A stretch of DNA of 19,172 bases, from NCBI GenBank assembly GCA_001275005.1, contig JWZX01000957.1:1-19172 (forward strand), read 5' to 3'. The notes below the pieces were generated by a model. It was not told where the DNA came from, did not search any database, and was given only the letters and a program-made list of their open reading frames with translations. This stretch comes from Chrysochromulina tobinii (taxonomy: Eukaryota; Haptophyta; Prymnesiales; Chrysochromulinaceae). Every line of letters starts with the position of its first letter. Positions within the stretch are counted from its first letter, which is position 1. Made by a program: the position numbers and the translations under genes. Shown one piece after another: positions 9,110 to 17,134 of this stretch.

Positions 9110-9206
9110 GCTCACGTCCGTCTGCGCGAGCAGTGTTCGCAGAGGCACGCGCTAGTCACGGGCGAGGCCTTGGGCGGGGCGACTGGCGAGTACCACACCA
9201 TTTGCA
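9062..9206 (-). repeat. 145-bp duplication, SPC25 copy
   Basis: It matches 10331-10475 at 144 of 145 positions; the only difference is g at 9178 against a at 10447. It covers the uORF, the SPC25 start and its first 16 codons, in the same orientation as the other copy. The flanks differ at once on both sides. Confidence 0.95.
9112..9201 (-). promoter_or_regulatory. uORF in the SPC25 leader (29 codons)
   Basis: An ATG at 9201 opens MVWYSPVAPPKASPVTSACL and more, ending in TGA at 9114-9112, two nt before the SPC25 ATG. A termination-reinitiation arrangement could limit translation. The end, GAC|GTGAGC, also resembles a splice donor, so this could be a coding or leader exon. Its transcription start is unknown. 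Confidence 0.45.
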
Positions 9207-9379
9207 GCGGGTTGGCCAGGTCTGTGTAGCTTCAAGTTTCTGTGTGCCCAATAAAACGCCCCTTTCATGCCCCTTTGTCGTTCTGAAGGCAGATGGCCAT
9301 TTACTCGCCCTAGTCTATACTCTCCTCCGGGCTCGATTAAATTGATACGCGGCCACCGGGACTCGCACGCTTTTCGACC

Positions 9380-10378
9380 TTAGTCGGACGCACGACGGCT
9401 TGTGTGATTGAACCACCGCGCGCCGCGAAAGAACAGCACTGGCGCCCGACAGAGTGGACACGTTGCGCATGTGCTCGTCCGATGCGAATCAGCGCTAATG
9501 CGATGCGCTGCCTCCCCGCCAATCCAGTGCATGCCTGCGGGCAGGCGACGCTCTGGGACAGTGAGGCACAAGCGGGCACCCGAGTGGCACGCGGGAGCGC
9601 GGGCGGGGACGGATGAATTCGAGCCACTGGTGCGTCGCACAGGGGTGGATGTGGTAGAAAGTAGTGGAGCGATCCATTTCCAGGAAGGTTTCACGGCTGA
9701 CGGGGCAGACCTCGTGCGCGATGGGCGTGAAGGCTCCACTCGACTCGCCGTCCACCATCATCAGATACAAAATCTCGGACAGGATCCACACCTTCTGGTA
9801 GCTATTATCGTCACACCATGCGTCCCTGCGTTGGGAGCGGGCGTGCAGGCGGAGGGGGTCGCTTGCCTGAAGAGTGAGGGAGCGACTGGGTCAGCTTCAT
9901 CAGATCGCGGTGCTCACCACGCCCAGCAGCGACCCATGCGTCGGACGTACTCTTCCTGATTGGGTGCGTCGCTCACGCTCCTGGCAAGCTCACCCAGATG
10001 CTCTGCAAGAGCTCGCAGCAAGCCCCACCTGTATGGATTCGCAGCCGTGAGCAGATATCGATCGCTGTTGGGCGTCAGGTACTTCGCAGCCGAGTGGCGA
10101 CGGTTTTTTGGAGCGTCCCGTGGGACTGCTTCGAGAACTCTGGCGCCGAGAGCCACGAGACGTGCCGGGTCGCTCGTCTCCCAGTCGCGCCACCATGTAT
10201 CAGCCGCCGCCCCGCTCATTCTCTCTCCCATCAGCTTGTGGCGGCTCATCGCGCCGATGTGCATGACGTACTCCTGGCTTTTATCGCGCATGAGATCGCA
10301 TCCTCTCTCAAGGTACGCGTGATCTGGAGCGATCTTCTCGACCTCGCCACGCAGCTCATCGTTCTGGCGGCTGATCAT
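9380..10378 (-). CDS. Chimeric gene: SPC25 5' end fused to an unrecognised, RING-like protein
   Basis: Residues 1-16 (MISRQNDELRGEVEKI) are identical to SPC25, and the frame then runs into unrelated sequence (APDHAYLERGCDLMRDKSQE). Exon 1 (10378-9918) gives about 154 aa with a helical, Arg-rich body (YLTPNSDRYLLTAANPYRWG, RALAEHLGELARS). A 92-nt intron joins CWAW to DAWCDDNSYQKVWILSEILY. Exon 2 starts at 9825 and includes HEVCPVSRETF and HPCATHQWLEFI. If there is no further intron, the frame stops at 9495. A third exon is more likely, because the frame ending at 9380 carries TCATCPLCRAPVLFF, a typical final Cys pair of a RING finger. That last junction is unresolved (a candidate acceptor is CCCGCAG|GCATGC near 9540). 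A RING or U-box-like ubiquitin ligase role is inference; the first metal ligands are not canonical. The main body is not recognised. Confidence 0.5.
9826..9917 (-). other. Intron of the chimeric gene (92 nt)
   Basis: On the minus strand the donor reads GGGCGTG|GTGAGC and the acceptor CCAACGCAG|GGACGC. The intron is phase 2; TG joins G to give Trp. Other nearby AG sites do not restore the frame into the VWILSEILYL exon. Confidence 0.7.
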
Positions 10379-10475
10379 GCTCACGTCCGTCTGCGCGAGC
10401 AGTGTTCGCAGAGGCACGCGCTAGTCACGGGCGAGGCCTTGGGCGGAGCGACTGGCGAGTACCACACCATTTGCA
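10331..10475 (-). repeat. 145-bp duplication, chimeric-gene copy
   Basis: Second copy of the SPC25 leader and first codons (see 9062-9206), with one mismatch. Its outer edge is 69 bp upstream of the CAP-G2 start on the opposite strand, so any promoter it carries lies between divergent genes. Confidence 0.95.
10381..10470 (-). promoter_or_regulatory. Duplicated uORF ahead of the chimeric gene
   Basis: Same 29-codon frame and same 2-nt gap to the next ATG (10378) as in front of SPC25. The single base change between the copies falls in this uORF and is synonymous (GCC to GCT, Ala). Confidence 0.45.
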
Positions 10476-10544
10476 AAGAAGGAAGCGGCGTCGTAATGGG
10501 CTCGTCTCCGCTCCCGCTCTCTCGGTCCTCCACCGTCCCTCAGG

Positions 10545-13500
10545 ATGAACGTGGTTGACGCCTTCGAGGCGGACGCCGCGTCGGCAGTGCTGAACCTGGC
10601 ACGTCGGGACGACCCGGCGTCGTCGCTGACGGCTCTGAGCCCCAAGGACGTTGAGCGCGTGTGGGCCGCGATCGCTCCAGTGACCGGCGCCGCTCTCAAT
10701 GACTTGAAGCCCGCCATGATGGCGCGACAGGCGCAGGAGGTGGACCCCAAGGCGGTCGAGTCGGTCGAGGCGGCGCTCTATATGCTGAGAGCGGTTGTGC
10801 TTCTTTCGCGCGCTACCATCGTCGATAAGGATCGCGAGGCGCCGGAGGTGCTGCTCGACGTTGCCGTTGCCCTGCACGACATCGTGTTCGATCTTCCGTC
10901 GTGCAGAGCTTCCGATGCCATCTTCCAGAGCGCGATGGAGCTGCAGGGGGCGGTCGTCGAGCTGTGCGAGATTTGGTGGCTCGACAATCGCGAGGGGGGC
11001 GCCGAGCTCGTCCCACAGGCCATCTCCTACATGGGAGTGCGCGTGCTGCACGAGCTCGCATCGACCGCAGACGTCAAGCGGCTTTACACCTTCCGCTCGG
11101 CTCTGCAAGTGCTCGACTATGCCGACGAGTCGGTGCGACCCCTGAAGAGGCTGCTGCTGCACGTGGCGATCAAGCCGCTCGTGCTGCGCGTCTCCGAGGG
11201 GCGCAAGCTCGTCGCGCACATCTTCTCGCTCCACGCGCCCTTCGTGGCCGAGCTGCACCGTGCTATCAAGACCCAAATCCCCACCTGCCGCAAGGCGCAA
11301 CGCGTCGCGTACGGCGAGGTGTACTTCCGCGCATGGCGGAACGCGAGCGACGAGAGCCTCGAGCTCCTCGAGCGCGACTGCCTGCAGGACCTCATGTATC
11401 ACGCCGTCCACGCCTCGTCGACCTCGATGGCCAGCTCGCTCCGGCAGGTGCTCGGCTATGCGACGGAGCAGAAGCGGCAGCGCGGCGTGGATGGGATGCT
11501 GCTGCGGCTATGGGAGCCCATTCTGTGGCGCGCGCTCAAGGCGGCCAATCCGCTCGTGCGCCGCAACGCGGCCACGCTCTTCTTCGAGGCCTTCCCGCTG
11601 CAGGACGCGGCGCTGCCCGCTGTCGACCTCGATAAGCTGCTCGCGTCGCAGTTCACGTGCCTCGGCGGGCTGCTCAAGGACGCGTGCGTGGCCGTGCGCG
11701 TCGTGGCCGTGCACGGCACGTGCCGTATCCTCACCCTCTACTCGGAGCTGCTCCCGGCGCACACGGCCAAAGAGCTCCTGGCCACGCTCACGCGCGACCT
11801 CGCGCACGACGCCGCCGCCAGCTCAGTGCGCGTGGCGGTGCTCGACGGCCTCAAGTACGTGCTCTCGCAATCGGAGCCGTCGGAGGGCGCGCTCCTGCTC
11901 AAGCCGTACCTGCCGGTGCTCGCGCCGCTCCTCGACGACTCGTGCGAGCGCGTGCGCGCCTCCTTGGTCGAGCTGCTCCTCGCCCTCGTGAAAACCAAGG
12001 GTGTGGGCGTGCAGTGGCATGCCTTCGTGAGCCCGAGCGCCGCGCTCGCGCGGCTGCCGGTCGAGCGGCCCGCGATGCAGATGCGCCTGACGCGTCTGCT
12101 GCTGCCGCTCTACCTGCCGAGCGGCAAGCCCGCCGCGCAGCAGGCCAAGACTTCGCGCCTCCTCCGGCTTCTGAGCGATGGCGCCCTCGCGGCGCGCAGC
12201 CTGCTGACGCATGCACCGCGCTTCGTCACCGCGTCCGCTGCTCTGAAGCTATTACGCGTCCAGGTGTGCGCGCTGCTCTCGGATGCGACCGACACCACGC
12301 TGCTCCTCGGAGGCGATGAGGACGAGCCCACCGACCCTGCCAAGCTGCCAGCGCGCTCCGAGGCGCTCACACCTGCGCAGGCCGCCTCGCGCCTTGAGGC
12401 GATCGCCACGTTCGTCGACGCGATGGCGCCCGCCATGGCGCTGCCATCAGCCGCCTCGAGCGCGGCCGAGGGCGTAGAGGAAGCTTCAGAGGGTGCCGGG
12501 GCGGCCAGCGGCGCCGAGGGCGCCCCCGGCCTCACCGGCCTCTGCTCGGTCCTCACCGAGCCGGTCATGGAGGCGCTCGAGGCACTGGCTCAGACGACCC
12601 TCGCTGGCCAGGGAGCGCTCCGCCGCATCGCCGCGTGGCTGCCGGCGTCGGCGGTGCCGCAAATGGCGGCCGAGTGCCTGCAAAAGCTGGCGGCGGCCCC
12701 TGCGAGCGCCAGCCCCGCCCAGCTGGCGCCCCTCCTCGCGTGCGCATGTGCGTGGGGTCAGCATGGCGTCCTCATGGCCAGCCTCGCCGCGGCACTGCAG
12801 GGCCCAGCTGGCAGCGGCGGCGCGACCGCTGGCGCCAAGCGCGGACGCCACGCCAGCGTGCCCGCCCTCTCGGCGGCGCTCTCACTGCGCGCATTGTGGG
12901 CGGCGCTTGCGACGGAGTCGACGCGCGCCGTCCTGATCAGCAAGCAGTCGGCGGCTCTCCGAAAGCTGCTGCCACTGCTCGCCGCGCGCGCCGCCACCGC
13001 ACCGAGCGCCGTCACGAGCGCCGTTATGAGCGCCGACGAGGCCCTGCTCGCGATGAGCTGTTACGTGCAGCTGGCATGGCATCTGGCCGCCGTCGCGGGC
13101 GCTGCTGCAGCAGAGGCCGCCGCGAACGCTGCCACTGCCGGCGGCAGCCGTCGCCGCGCCCGTGGCGCTCGTCAGACGCGAGCGGACAAGGCAGCAGAGG
13201 ACGCCGAGGTCGCGGCGGCTGAGGCGAGGCGGGCCCAAGCGGCGGGCTGTGCGGCCGTCGAGAGCCTCATGCTATGGACAGAGGGGAGCAGCTTGGGCCG
13301 TCGACTGGGCAGCCTGCTCATCGAGCCAAGTCCGGGTGAGGCGCGTGCCAAGACGCGCTCGCGCCTGCACGATGGCAGCGAGAATGCTCTCGCCAACTCG
13401 CCCGAAGGTGCACGGGGCGGCAAGCAGGGCGTGGCCGCCGCGGCGGAGGCCATCGACGCAGACGATGCCGAGGCGGCCAGCTCCGGCGCAGGCATGGCGA

Positions 13501-14291
13501 CGCGCCAGGTCGTGTGTGCGTGGGTGGCGGAGGCAGCCGCGCTGGGTTTCCTCACCCCTGCCACGGCTGAGAAGGCAGCTGGGTTCGTCTCGCGCACGAT
13601 CCGCATGTCCGACGCGGCCGACGCCGCCGACGCCGCCGGCGCGGCGGTGGCCTCACTGCTGCCACACGCAGCGAAGCTCGTCCTTGCCCTGGCCGATCCC
13701 GCCGCCGCCGAGGCCTTTGCGACCGACAGCATAGCGGTCGGCCGGTCGGCGGCGCCCAGCTCGGCGCCCCCCGGACAGCTCGCACTCTCGCTCGTGCTGC
13801 AGCTGCTCGCGTGCCGCCAGGGCACGGCCGCAGTCTTGCGGGGAGCGCATGCATTGCTCCTCGAGGTGCTCGCATTCGCACCACAGGCCGAGGCGGCGCA
13901 GGCGTGGAGCGTAGGCGAGCTGCTCTATCGGCTCCTGCGCCCGATCCTCGATGGTATCTCGACGTCAGACGCGGCCGCTTCGGAAGGCGGCCTTGCGTCG
14001 CTCGGGCTGGCGCCGCTGCTCGGGACGGCGCTCGAGGTGATCAGCGTGCGCTCGTCCACCGCTGCCGCCGCGCTGATGCCCGCGCTCTGCCGGCACCTGC
14101 GCTCTTTGGATCCGCAAGCGCCGTCGACGGAGCAGCTGGTGCATGCAGCGGCGCGGCTGCTGGAGGCGTGTCCACCGCAGCTGCCCGGCGCCGCGGCCGT
14201 CCGCGCGACGCTCAGCAGCATCAACGCGAGTGCCGAGGTGGCGGACGCGCCGCTGTACGCACCTCTCCGTGCCGCTGTGGCGGCGATATGA
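10545..14291 (+). CDS. NCAPG2: Condensin II complex subunit G2 (CAP-G2)
   Basis: An unbroken frame of 1,248 aa encodes the HEAT-repeat subunit specific to condensin II, which binds SMC2-SMC4 through the kleisin CAP-H2 and helps compact chromosomes early in mitosis. The family signature is strongest at residues about 279-355: DLMYHAVHAS, SLRQVLGYATEQKRQRGVDG, MLLRLWEPILWRALKAANP, then VRRNAATLFFEAFPLQD. HEAT-like helices follow (LASQFTCLGGLLKD, SVRVAVLDGLKYVL, PVLAPLLDDSCERVRASLVE). The C-terminal half is Ala-rich and more divergent, with acidic and basic low-complexity segments near 645-660 and 870-905. Length is close to human CAP-G2 (about 1,140 aa) plus these inserts. The ATG at 10545 directly follows a pyrimidine-rich run and CAG, so a 5'-UTR intron could end there. 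Long opposite-strand frames are GC-driven shadows. Confidence 0.92.
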   Translation: MNVVDAFEADAASAVLNLARRDDPASSLTALSPKDVERVWAAIAPVTGAALNDLKPAMMARQAQEVDPKAVESVEAALYMLRAVVLLSRATIVDKDREAPEVLLDVAVALHDIVFDLPSCRASDAIFQSAMELQGAVVELCEIWWLDNREGGAELVPQAISYMGVRVLHELASTADVKRLYTFRSALQVLDYADESVRPLKRLLLHVAIKPLVLRVSEGRKLVAHIFSLHAPFVAELHRAIKTQIPTCRKAQRVAYGEVYFRAWRNASDESLELLERDCLQDLMYHAVHASSTSMASSLRQVLGYATEQKRQRGVDGMLLRLWEPILWRALKAANPLVRRNAATLFFEAFPLQDAALPAVDLDKLLASQFTCLGGLLKDACVAVRVVAVHGTCRILTLYSELLPAHTAKELLATLTRDLAHDAAASSVRVAVLDGLKYVLSQSEPSEGALLLKPYLPVLAPLLDDSCERVRASLVELLLALVKTKGVGVQWHAFVSPSAALARLPVERPAMQMRLTRLLLPLYLPSGKPAAQQAKTSRLLRLLSDGALAARSLLTHAPRFVTASAALKLLRVQVCALLSDATDTTLLLGGDEDEPTDPAKLPARSEALTPAQAASRLEAIATFVDAMAPAMALPSAASSAAEGVEEASEGAGAASGAEGAPGLTGLCSVLTEPVMEALEALAQTTLAGQGALRRIAAWLPASAVPQMAAECLQKLAAAPASASPAQLAPLLACACAWGQHGVLMASLAAALQGPAGSGGATAGAKRGRHASVPALSAALSLRALWAALATESTRAVLISKQSAALRKLLPLLAARAATAPSAVTSAVMSADEALLAMSCYVQLAWHLAAVAGAAAAEAAANAATAGGSRRRARGARQTRADKAAEDAEVAAAEARRAQAAGCAAVESLMLWTEGSSLGRRLGSLLIEPSPGEARAKTRSRLHDGSENALANSPEGARGGKQGVAAAAEAIDADDAEAASSGAGMATRQVVCAWVAEAAALGFLTPATAEKAAGFVSRTIRMSDAADAADAAGAAVASLLPHAAKLVLALADPAAAEAFATDSIAVGRSAAPSSAPPGQLALSLVLQLLACRQGTAAVLRGAHALLLEVLAFAPQAEAAQAWSVGELLYRLLRPILDGISTSDAAASEGGLASLGLAPLLGTALEVISVRSSTAAAALMPALCRHLRSLDPQAPSTEQLVHAAARLLEACPPQLPGAAAVRATLSSINASAEVADAPLYAPLRAAVAAI

Positions 14292-14964
14292 CGCCCGTTC
14301 TGAACGAGGCGCGCGCGCAAGGGAGAAGCGTTGAGGTCGGCCGAGGGGGAGCGTGGGGAAGGGGGAAGAAGAGATCGCATGGACGCGGCGTGCGTGCTCG
14401 TGTGTGGCCAAGAGGTACTGTACTAGGTGCGCAGCACCGCAAGTAATAGAGTGGGCGTGACACTTCTGTTGGACATGCCCGATGCGCGGTAGGCGGCGCT
14501 GTTGGCCGACTGACTGAGGAACGGGACTGTGATGGGTGGGGAGCGGGAGACGGAGAGGTCGCGCGCTCAGTGTGCTGTGCTCCTGTGCGCCGTGCACACT
14601 GCAGGCCGGGCTGCGGAGAGCGGGAGAGGGCGCGGGTCCGGGGCCGGGCGCGCGCGGGAAACCGATCGCGAAGGCGCGTATTCTATACTCACGTCACCCC
14701 GCCCGTCCCCCGCCCGTGGGCCCGGGCGTATTTAATATTCTTTCCTTTCAGTGCCTAGGCGACGTGGTCCCCGCGCCACAACGCCACGTCCCACGACTCA
14801 CATTTGAAATCACCAGTTTGACACCGGTCTCCGCTCAAACATTTGAGAAAATTAACACAGTCCTTTTTCGTCGCGGTCCCCTGCAGCGGTCCAGGTTTCG
14901 ATCTTCGTGCTGTCCAACAGTAAGAAGCAAAATTGGATCTCCAGCGCTTTCACAGCCACTAAAA
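14292..14964 (+). other. Intergenic, between CAP-G2 and the PDI-like gene
   Basis: No gene is recognised. An open frame continuous with the PDI-like gene runs from 14536, but its translation (Arg-, Gly- and Pro-rich) looks non-coding. A TATA-like gcgtatttaatattc at 14727-14741 is followed by a pyrimidine tract and CAG at 14753-14755, so this may be a promoter or a 3' splice site of a leader intron. The CAP-G2 3' UTR and the next promoter probably both lie here. Confidence 0.4.
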
Positions 14965-15114
14965 ATGCGAGCACGCCACATTTTTCCATGCGGCTTCCGA
15001 CAAGATGTTTGCGGCAGAACATACGCAGCCACTTTCACAATGCGAGCTCGCCACAATTTCATGCGCCTTCTGACGAGAATGATGTTTGCGGCAGTACATA
15101 CGGCCTCCGCGGCC
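14965..15114 (+). repeat. 75-bp tandem duplication over the PDI-like leader
   Basis: atgcgagcacgccaca at 14965 and atgcgagctcgccaca at 15040 start two diverged 75-bp units. Both contain atgcg-c-cttc-gac and gatgtttgcggcag-acatacg. The period is 25 codons, but small internal indels put unit 1 in a different local frame from unit 2. Both units offer ATG codons. Confidence 0.75.
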
Positions 15115-16368
15115 AAGGCTCGCAGGATGTCACCCGACGCGGCGTACAAGGCGGTCACGAAGCAGACGCATGAACGGCTCTTCATCCTTCTCTCAGAAAG
15201 CGACTTCTCCAATGCCGAAGGCCAGCAGCATCGTGCAAGCTTTGACGTCGCCGCCCGGGCCTGGGACTCCGACAACATCACATTCGTCCACACGATTTAC
15301 GACTCAACTACGGCCATGTCGCAGCAGGCTGGCGCAACCAAGCCTCCAGCGTACATCTTGGTGGTGCGAGAGTGGTTCCCACGTCACGTCACACACACTG
15401 ACCCAATGTCCTCCGATGAGATTCTGCACTTTCTACACTTTCAGCTGAGCTTTCGCGCCGGCACGCTGCACCAAAGCGCCAAGTATTTCTCGGCGAGCTC
15501 CATGGCAGCCTACGCAGCTGTACGCCCCCTCGGCTCAATTGTGCTCGGCCTGTGCGAGACGCAGGCGCAGGAGCAGGAGATTGCGTTTGCAGCGCGGCGC
15601 GCCGCCGTGCCTCTCTTCCTGCGCTTGGGCAACGCATCCGTCGCGCGCTCGCTGGGCGCGCCCTTTCCTGCCGTGCTCGTTGTGCATGGGCACAAGGAAA
15701 GGAGCACCTCTGAGGTGGCATGGCCACACTTCAAGCCACATTATGACCACGGCGAGTATTTTTGGCACGGCCTCGAGAATTTCCTGACCGAGCGTGCCGT
15801 GCCGACGCTCGTGCCCATGTCCAGCGGCGACGGGCGCTTCCGCCGAAGTCTGCGGGCCTCTCGCTACCAACTGACTGTGTACTTATTCCACAACCAGCGA
15901 GGGCGTTGGCAGGCAGCACAGCTTGAGCCGGAACAGGCGCGCGCGGTGAGCTCGGAGAGCTCGGCAGCTATGGAAGCGGTGCGTGCGGTGGCGCCGAGCT
16001 TTTTGGGCGTAGTATCCTTTGTCTCGATCGATTGGTTCGACGAGGGGGCGCGCGAGATGCTGCAGGCGACGTTGGATGCTCTCTCGTCGTCCGCGTCAAC
16101 GAGTGAAGCACGAATGGACGAGGGCTCGTTGCCGTGCCTGCTCGCCATCAAGGGGCGCTTCGGACGACACGCGAGCGAGCGGAGGCCGTGGGCGAGGTGG
16201 GAGAAATTGCAGTTGAGACGCAAGCACAGAGGTAGGGTCGACCCGGCCGAGATGGCAGCGGTGGTGCGGGCCTTTGTCGACAAGTCGCTCACCGAGGCGG
16301 CGGTGCTCGCCACTCCGCCGCCGGATGTCAAAATCTGGCGAGGCCCCGACGAGAAGAAAGAGTTGTGA
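15040..16368 (+). CDS. PDI-like thioredoxin-fold ER protein without CxxC, ending KKEL
   Basis: Read from the ATG at 15040 the protein has 442 aa. It begins with a basic then hydrophobic segment (MRLLTRMMFAAVHTASAA) that could be a short signal peptide and ends DEKKEL, a KDEL-type ER retrieval signal. In between, three thioredoxin-like domains are inferred: about 44-135 (RLFILLSESDF, PPAYILVVREW), 140-250 (GSIVLGLCE, VPLFLRLGN, PFPAVLVVHG, ENFLTE), and a b'-like one at 252-415 (VPTLVPMSS, SRYQLTVYLF, GVVSFVSIDWF, PCLLAIKGRF). The only cysteines are at 172 and 366, so there is no CxxC redox site. Two sequons (NIT, NAS) suit a lumenal protein. The closest known plan is the non-catalytic PDI family member ERp27 (b-b' domains, KVEL tail), suggesting a chaperone or binding role (inference). 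The start is uncertain: 14965 and 15061 are in frame, the latter giving the cleanest signal peptide. Confidence 0.6.
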   Translation: MRARHNFMRLLTRMMFAAVHTASAAKARRMSPDAAYKAVTKQTHERLFILLSESDFSNAEGQQHRASFDVAARAWDSDNITFVHTIYDSTTAMSQQAGATKPPAYILVVREWFPRHVTHTDPMSSDEILHFLHFQLSFRAGTLHQSAKYFSASSMAAYAAVRPLGSIVLGLCETQAQEQEIAFAARRAAVPLFLRLGNASVARSLGAPFPAVLVVHGHKERSTSEVAWPHFKPHYDHGEYFWHGLENFLTERAVPTLVPMSSGDGRFRRSLRASRYQLTVYLFHNQRGRWQAAQLEPEQARAVSSESSAAMEAVRAVAPSFLGVVSFVSIDWFDEGAREMLQATLDALSSSASTSEARMDEGSLPCLLAIKGRFGRHASERRPWARWEKLQLRRKHRGRVDPAEMAAVVRAFVDKSLTEAAVLATPPPDVKIWRGPDEKKEL

Positions 16369-17134
16369 GAGCGACACTGGAGCCCTGCGCAGCAGTGAGT
16401 AGACAGGAGCTGCAGCTGGGCCTATTAGTACCACTGCCCGGCCGTCCTGACGAGTCAATGTCGAATGTGTGGGCAGACCGCGGCTGACGGGGGGCGGTTG
16501 TTCCACGTTCGCGTGGACGGTGGAGCGTCCTCAAGATCTGTCAATGCGCGTTGCGACCCGGAACGCAATTAGATTGTAGCCCGATCCCGGTCGCGGTGGC
16601 CGACTACCGAGTACCGTTCCGTACGGTATCGCCATACCGAGCTTACCCCCCCGATACAGTGTAGCGGCGCTGCAGGTGGACCGGTCTCCCTGCCTACCGA
16701 CGTATCGCGGTAGACCGCGTATGTCGTATACCGTACCGCGCGCCGACGTATGGCGTTGCCGTAGTTGCATAGTATGGTACGAATCCCCTAAAGATGTGTT
16801 CCTATCCGGCGGTTGAACCCGCTTCTCCAAAGAATTCAATTGCCGGTCTCGACATTTGCCATTTTTACCAATCACCCACCAAGATGCTGCGAGGATTGTT
16901 AGTTCGTTGATGGCTTATAGCCAACAAGCTCACCAATGGCAAAGAGCCAAAACATTCCCGGCCACCAGCGCCCCATGATCGCTATCGCGATGGCGCACCC
17001 CCGCGTCCAGGCATCTTTCTTCTGTCCGTCTGGGAAAGGGCTGGGAATGCAGTGTGCTCCCACCCGACCGCCCCGGTAAGCGATGGTGGCGGGGCGTGGT
17101 CTGCCTTTTAGCCTACCAAGAGCTACTGTACGAC
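16369..17134. other. Intergenic between convergent genes, with a TACCG cluster
   Basis: No gene is supported. The short frames look non-coding. TACCG or its complement CGGTA occurs eight times at 16605-16738, including the palindrome ccgtacgg at 16619-16626 and close pairs at 16605/16612 and 16729/16734. The flanking genes end here from both sides, so this is 3' flank and not an obvious promoter. Confidence 0.5.

Noticed and set aside
10425-11411. Long minus-strand open frame of 328 codons opposite CAP-G2
   Set aside because: It lies wholly or mostly antisense to a well-supported gene. Its His-, Leu- and Arg-rich translation has no domain and is typical of the complementary frame of GC-rich coding DNA.
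11260-13734. Several plus- and minus-strand frames of 190-245 codons within CAP-G2
   Set aside because: Their Arg/Ser/Pro-rich translations are frame shadows of CAP-G2; the CAP-G2 frame alone carries conserved blocks.
14536-14964. Upstream extension of the PDI-like frame to 14536
   Set aside because: The added 140 or so residues are Gly/Arg/Pro-rich without homology and span a TATA-like word and a 3' splice-like tract. A start near 15040-15061 gives a signal peptide.
16531-16875. 114-codon minus-strand frame across the TACCG cluster
   Set aside because: The translation shows no domain and follows the repeated TACCG words; it is better explained as non-coding repeat sequence.
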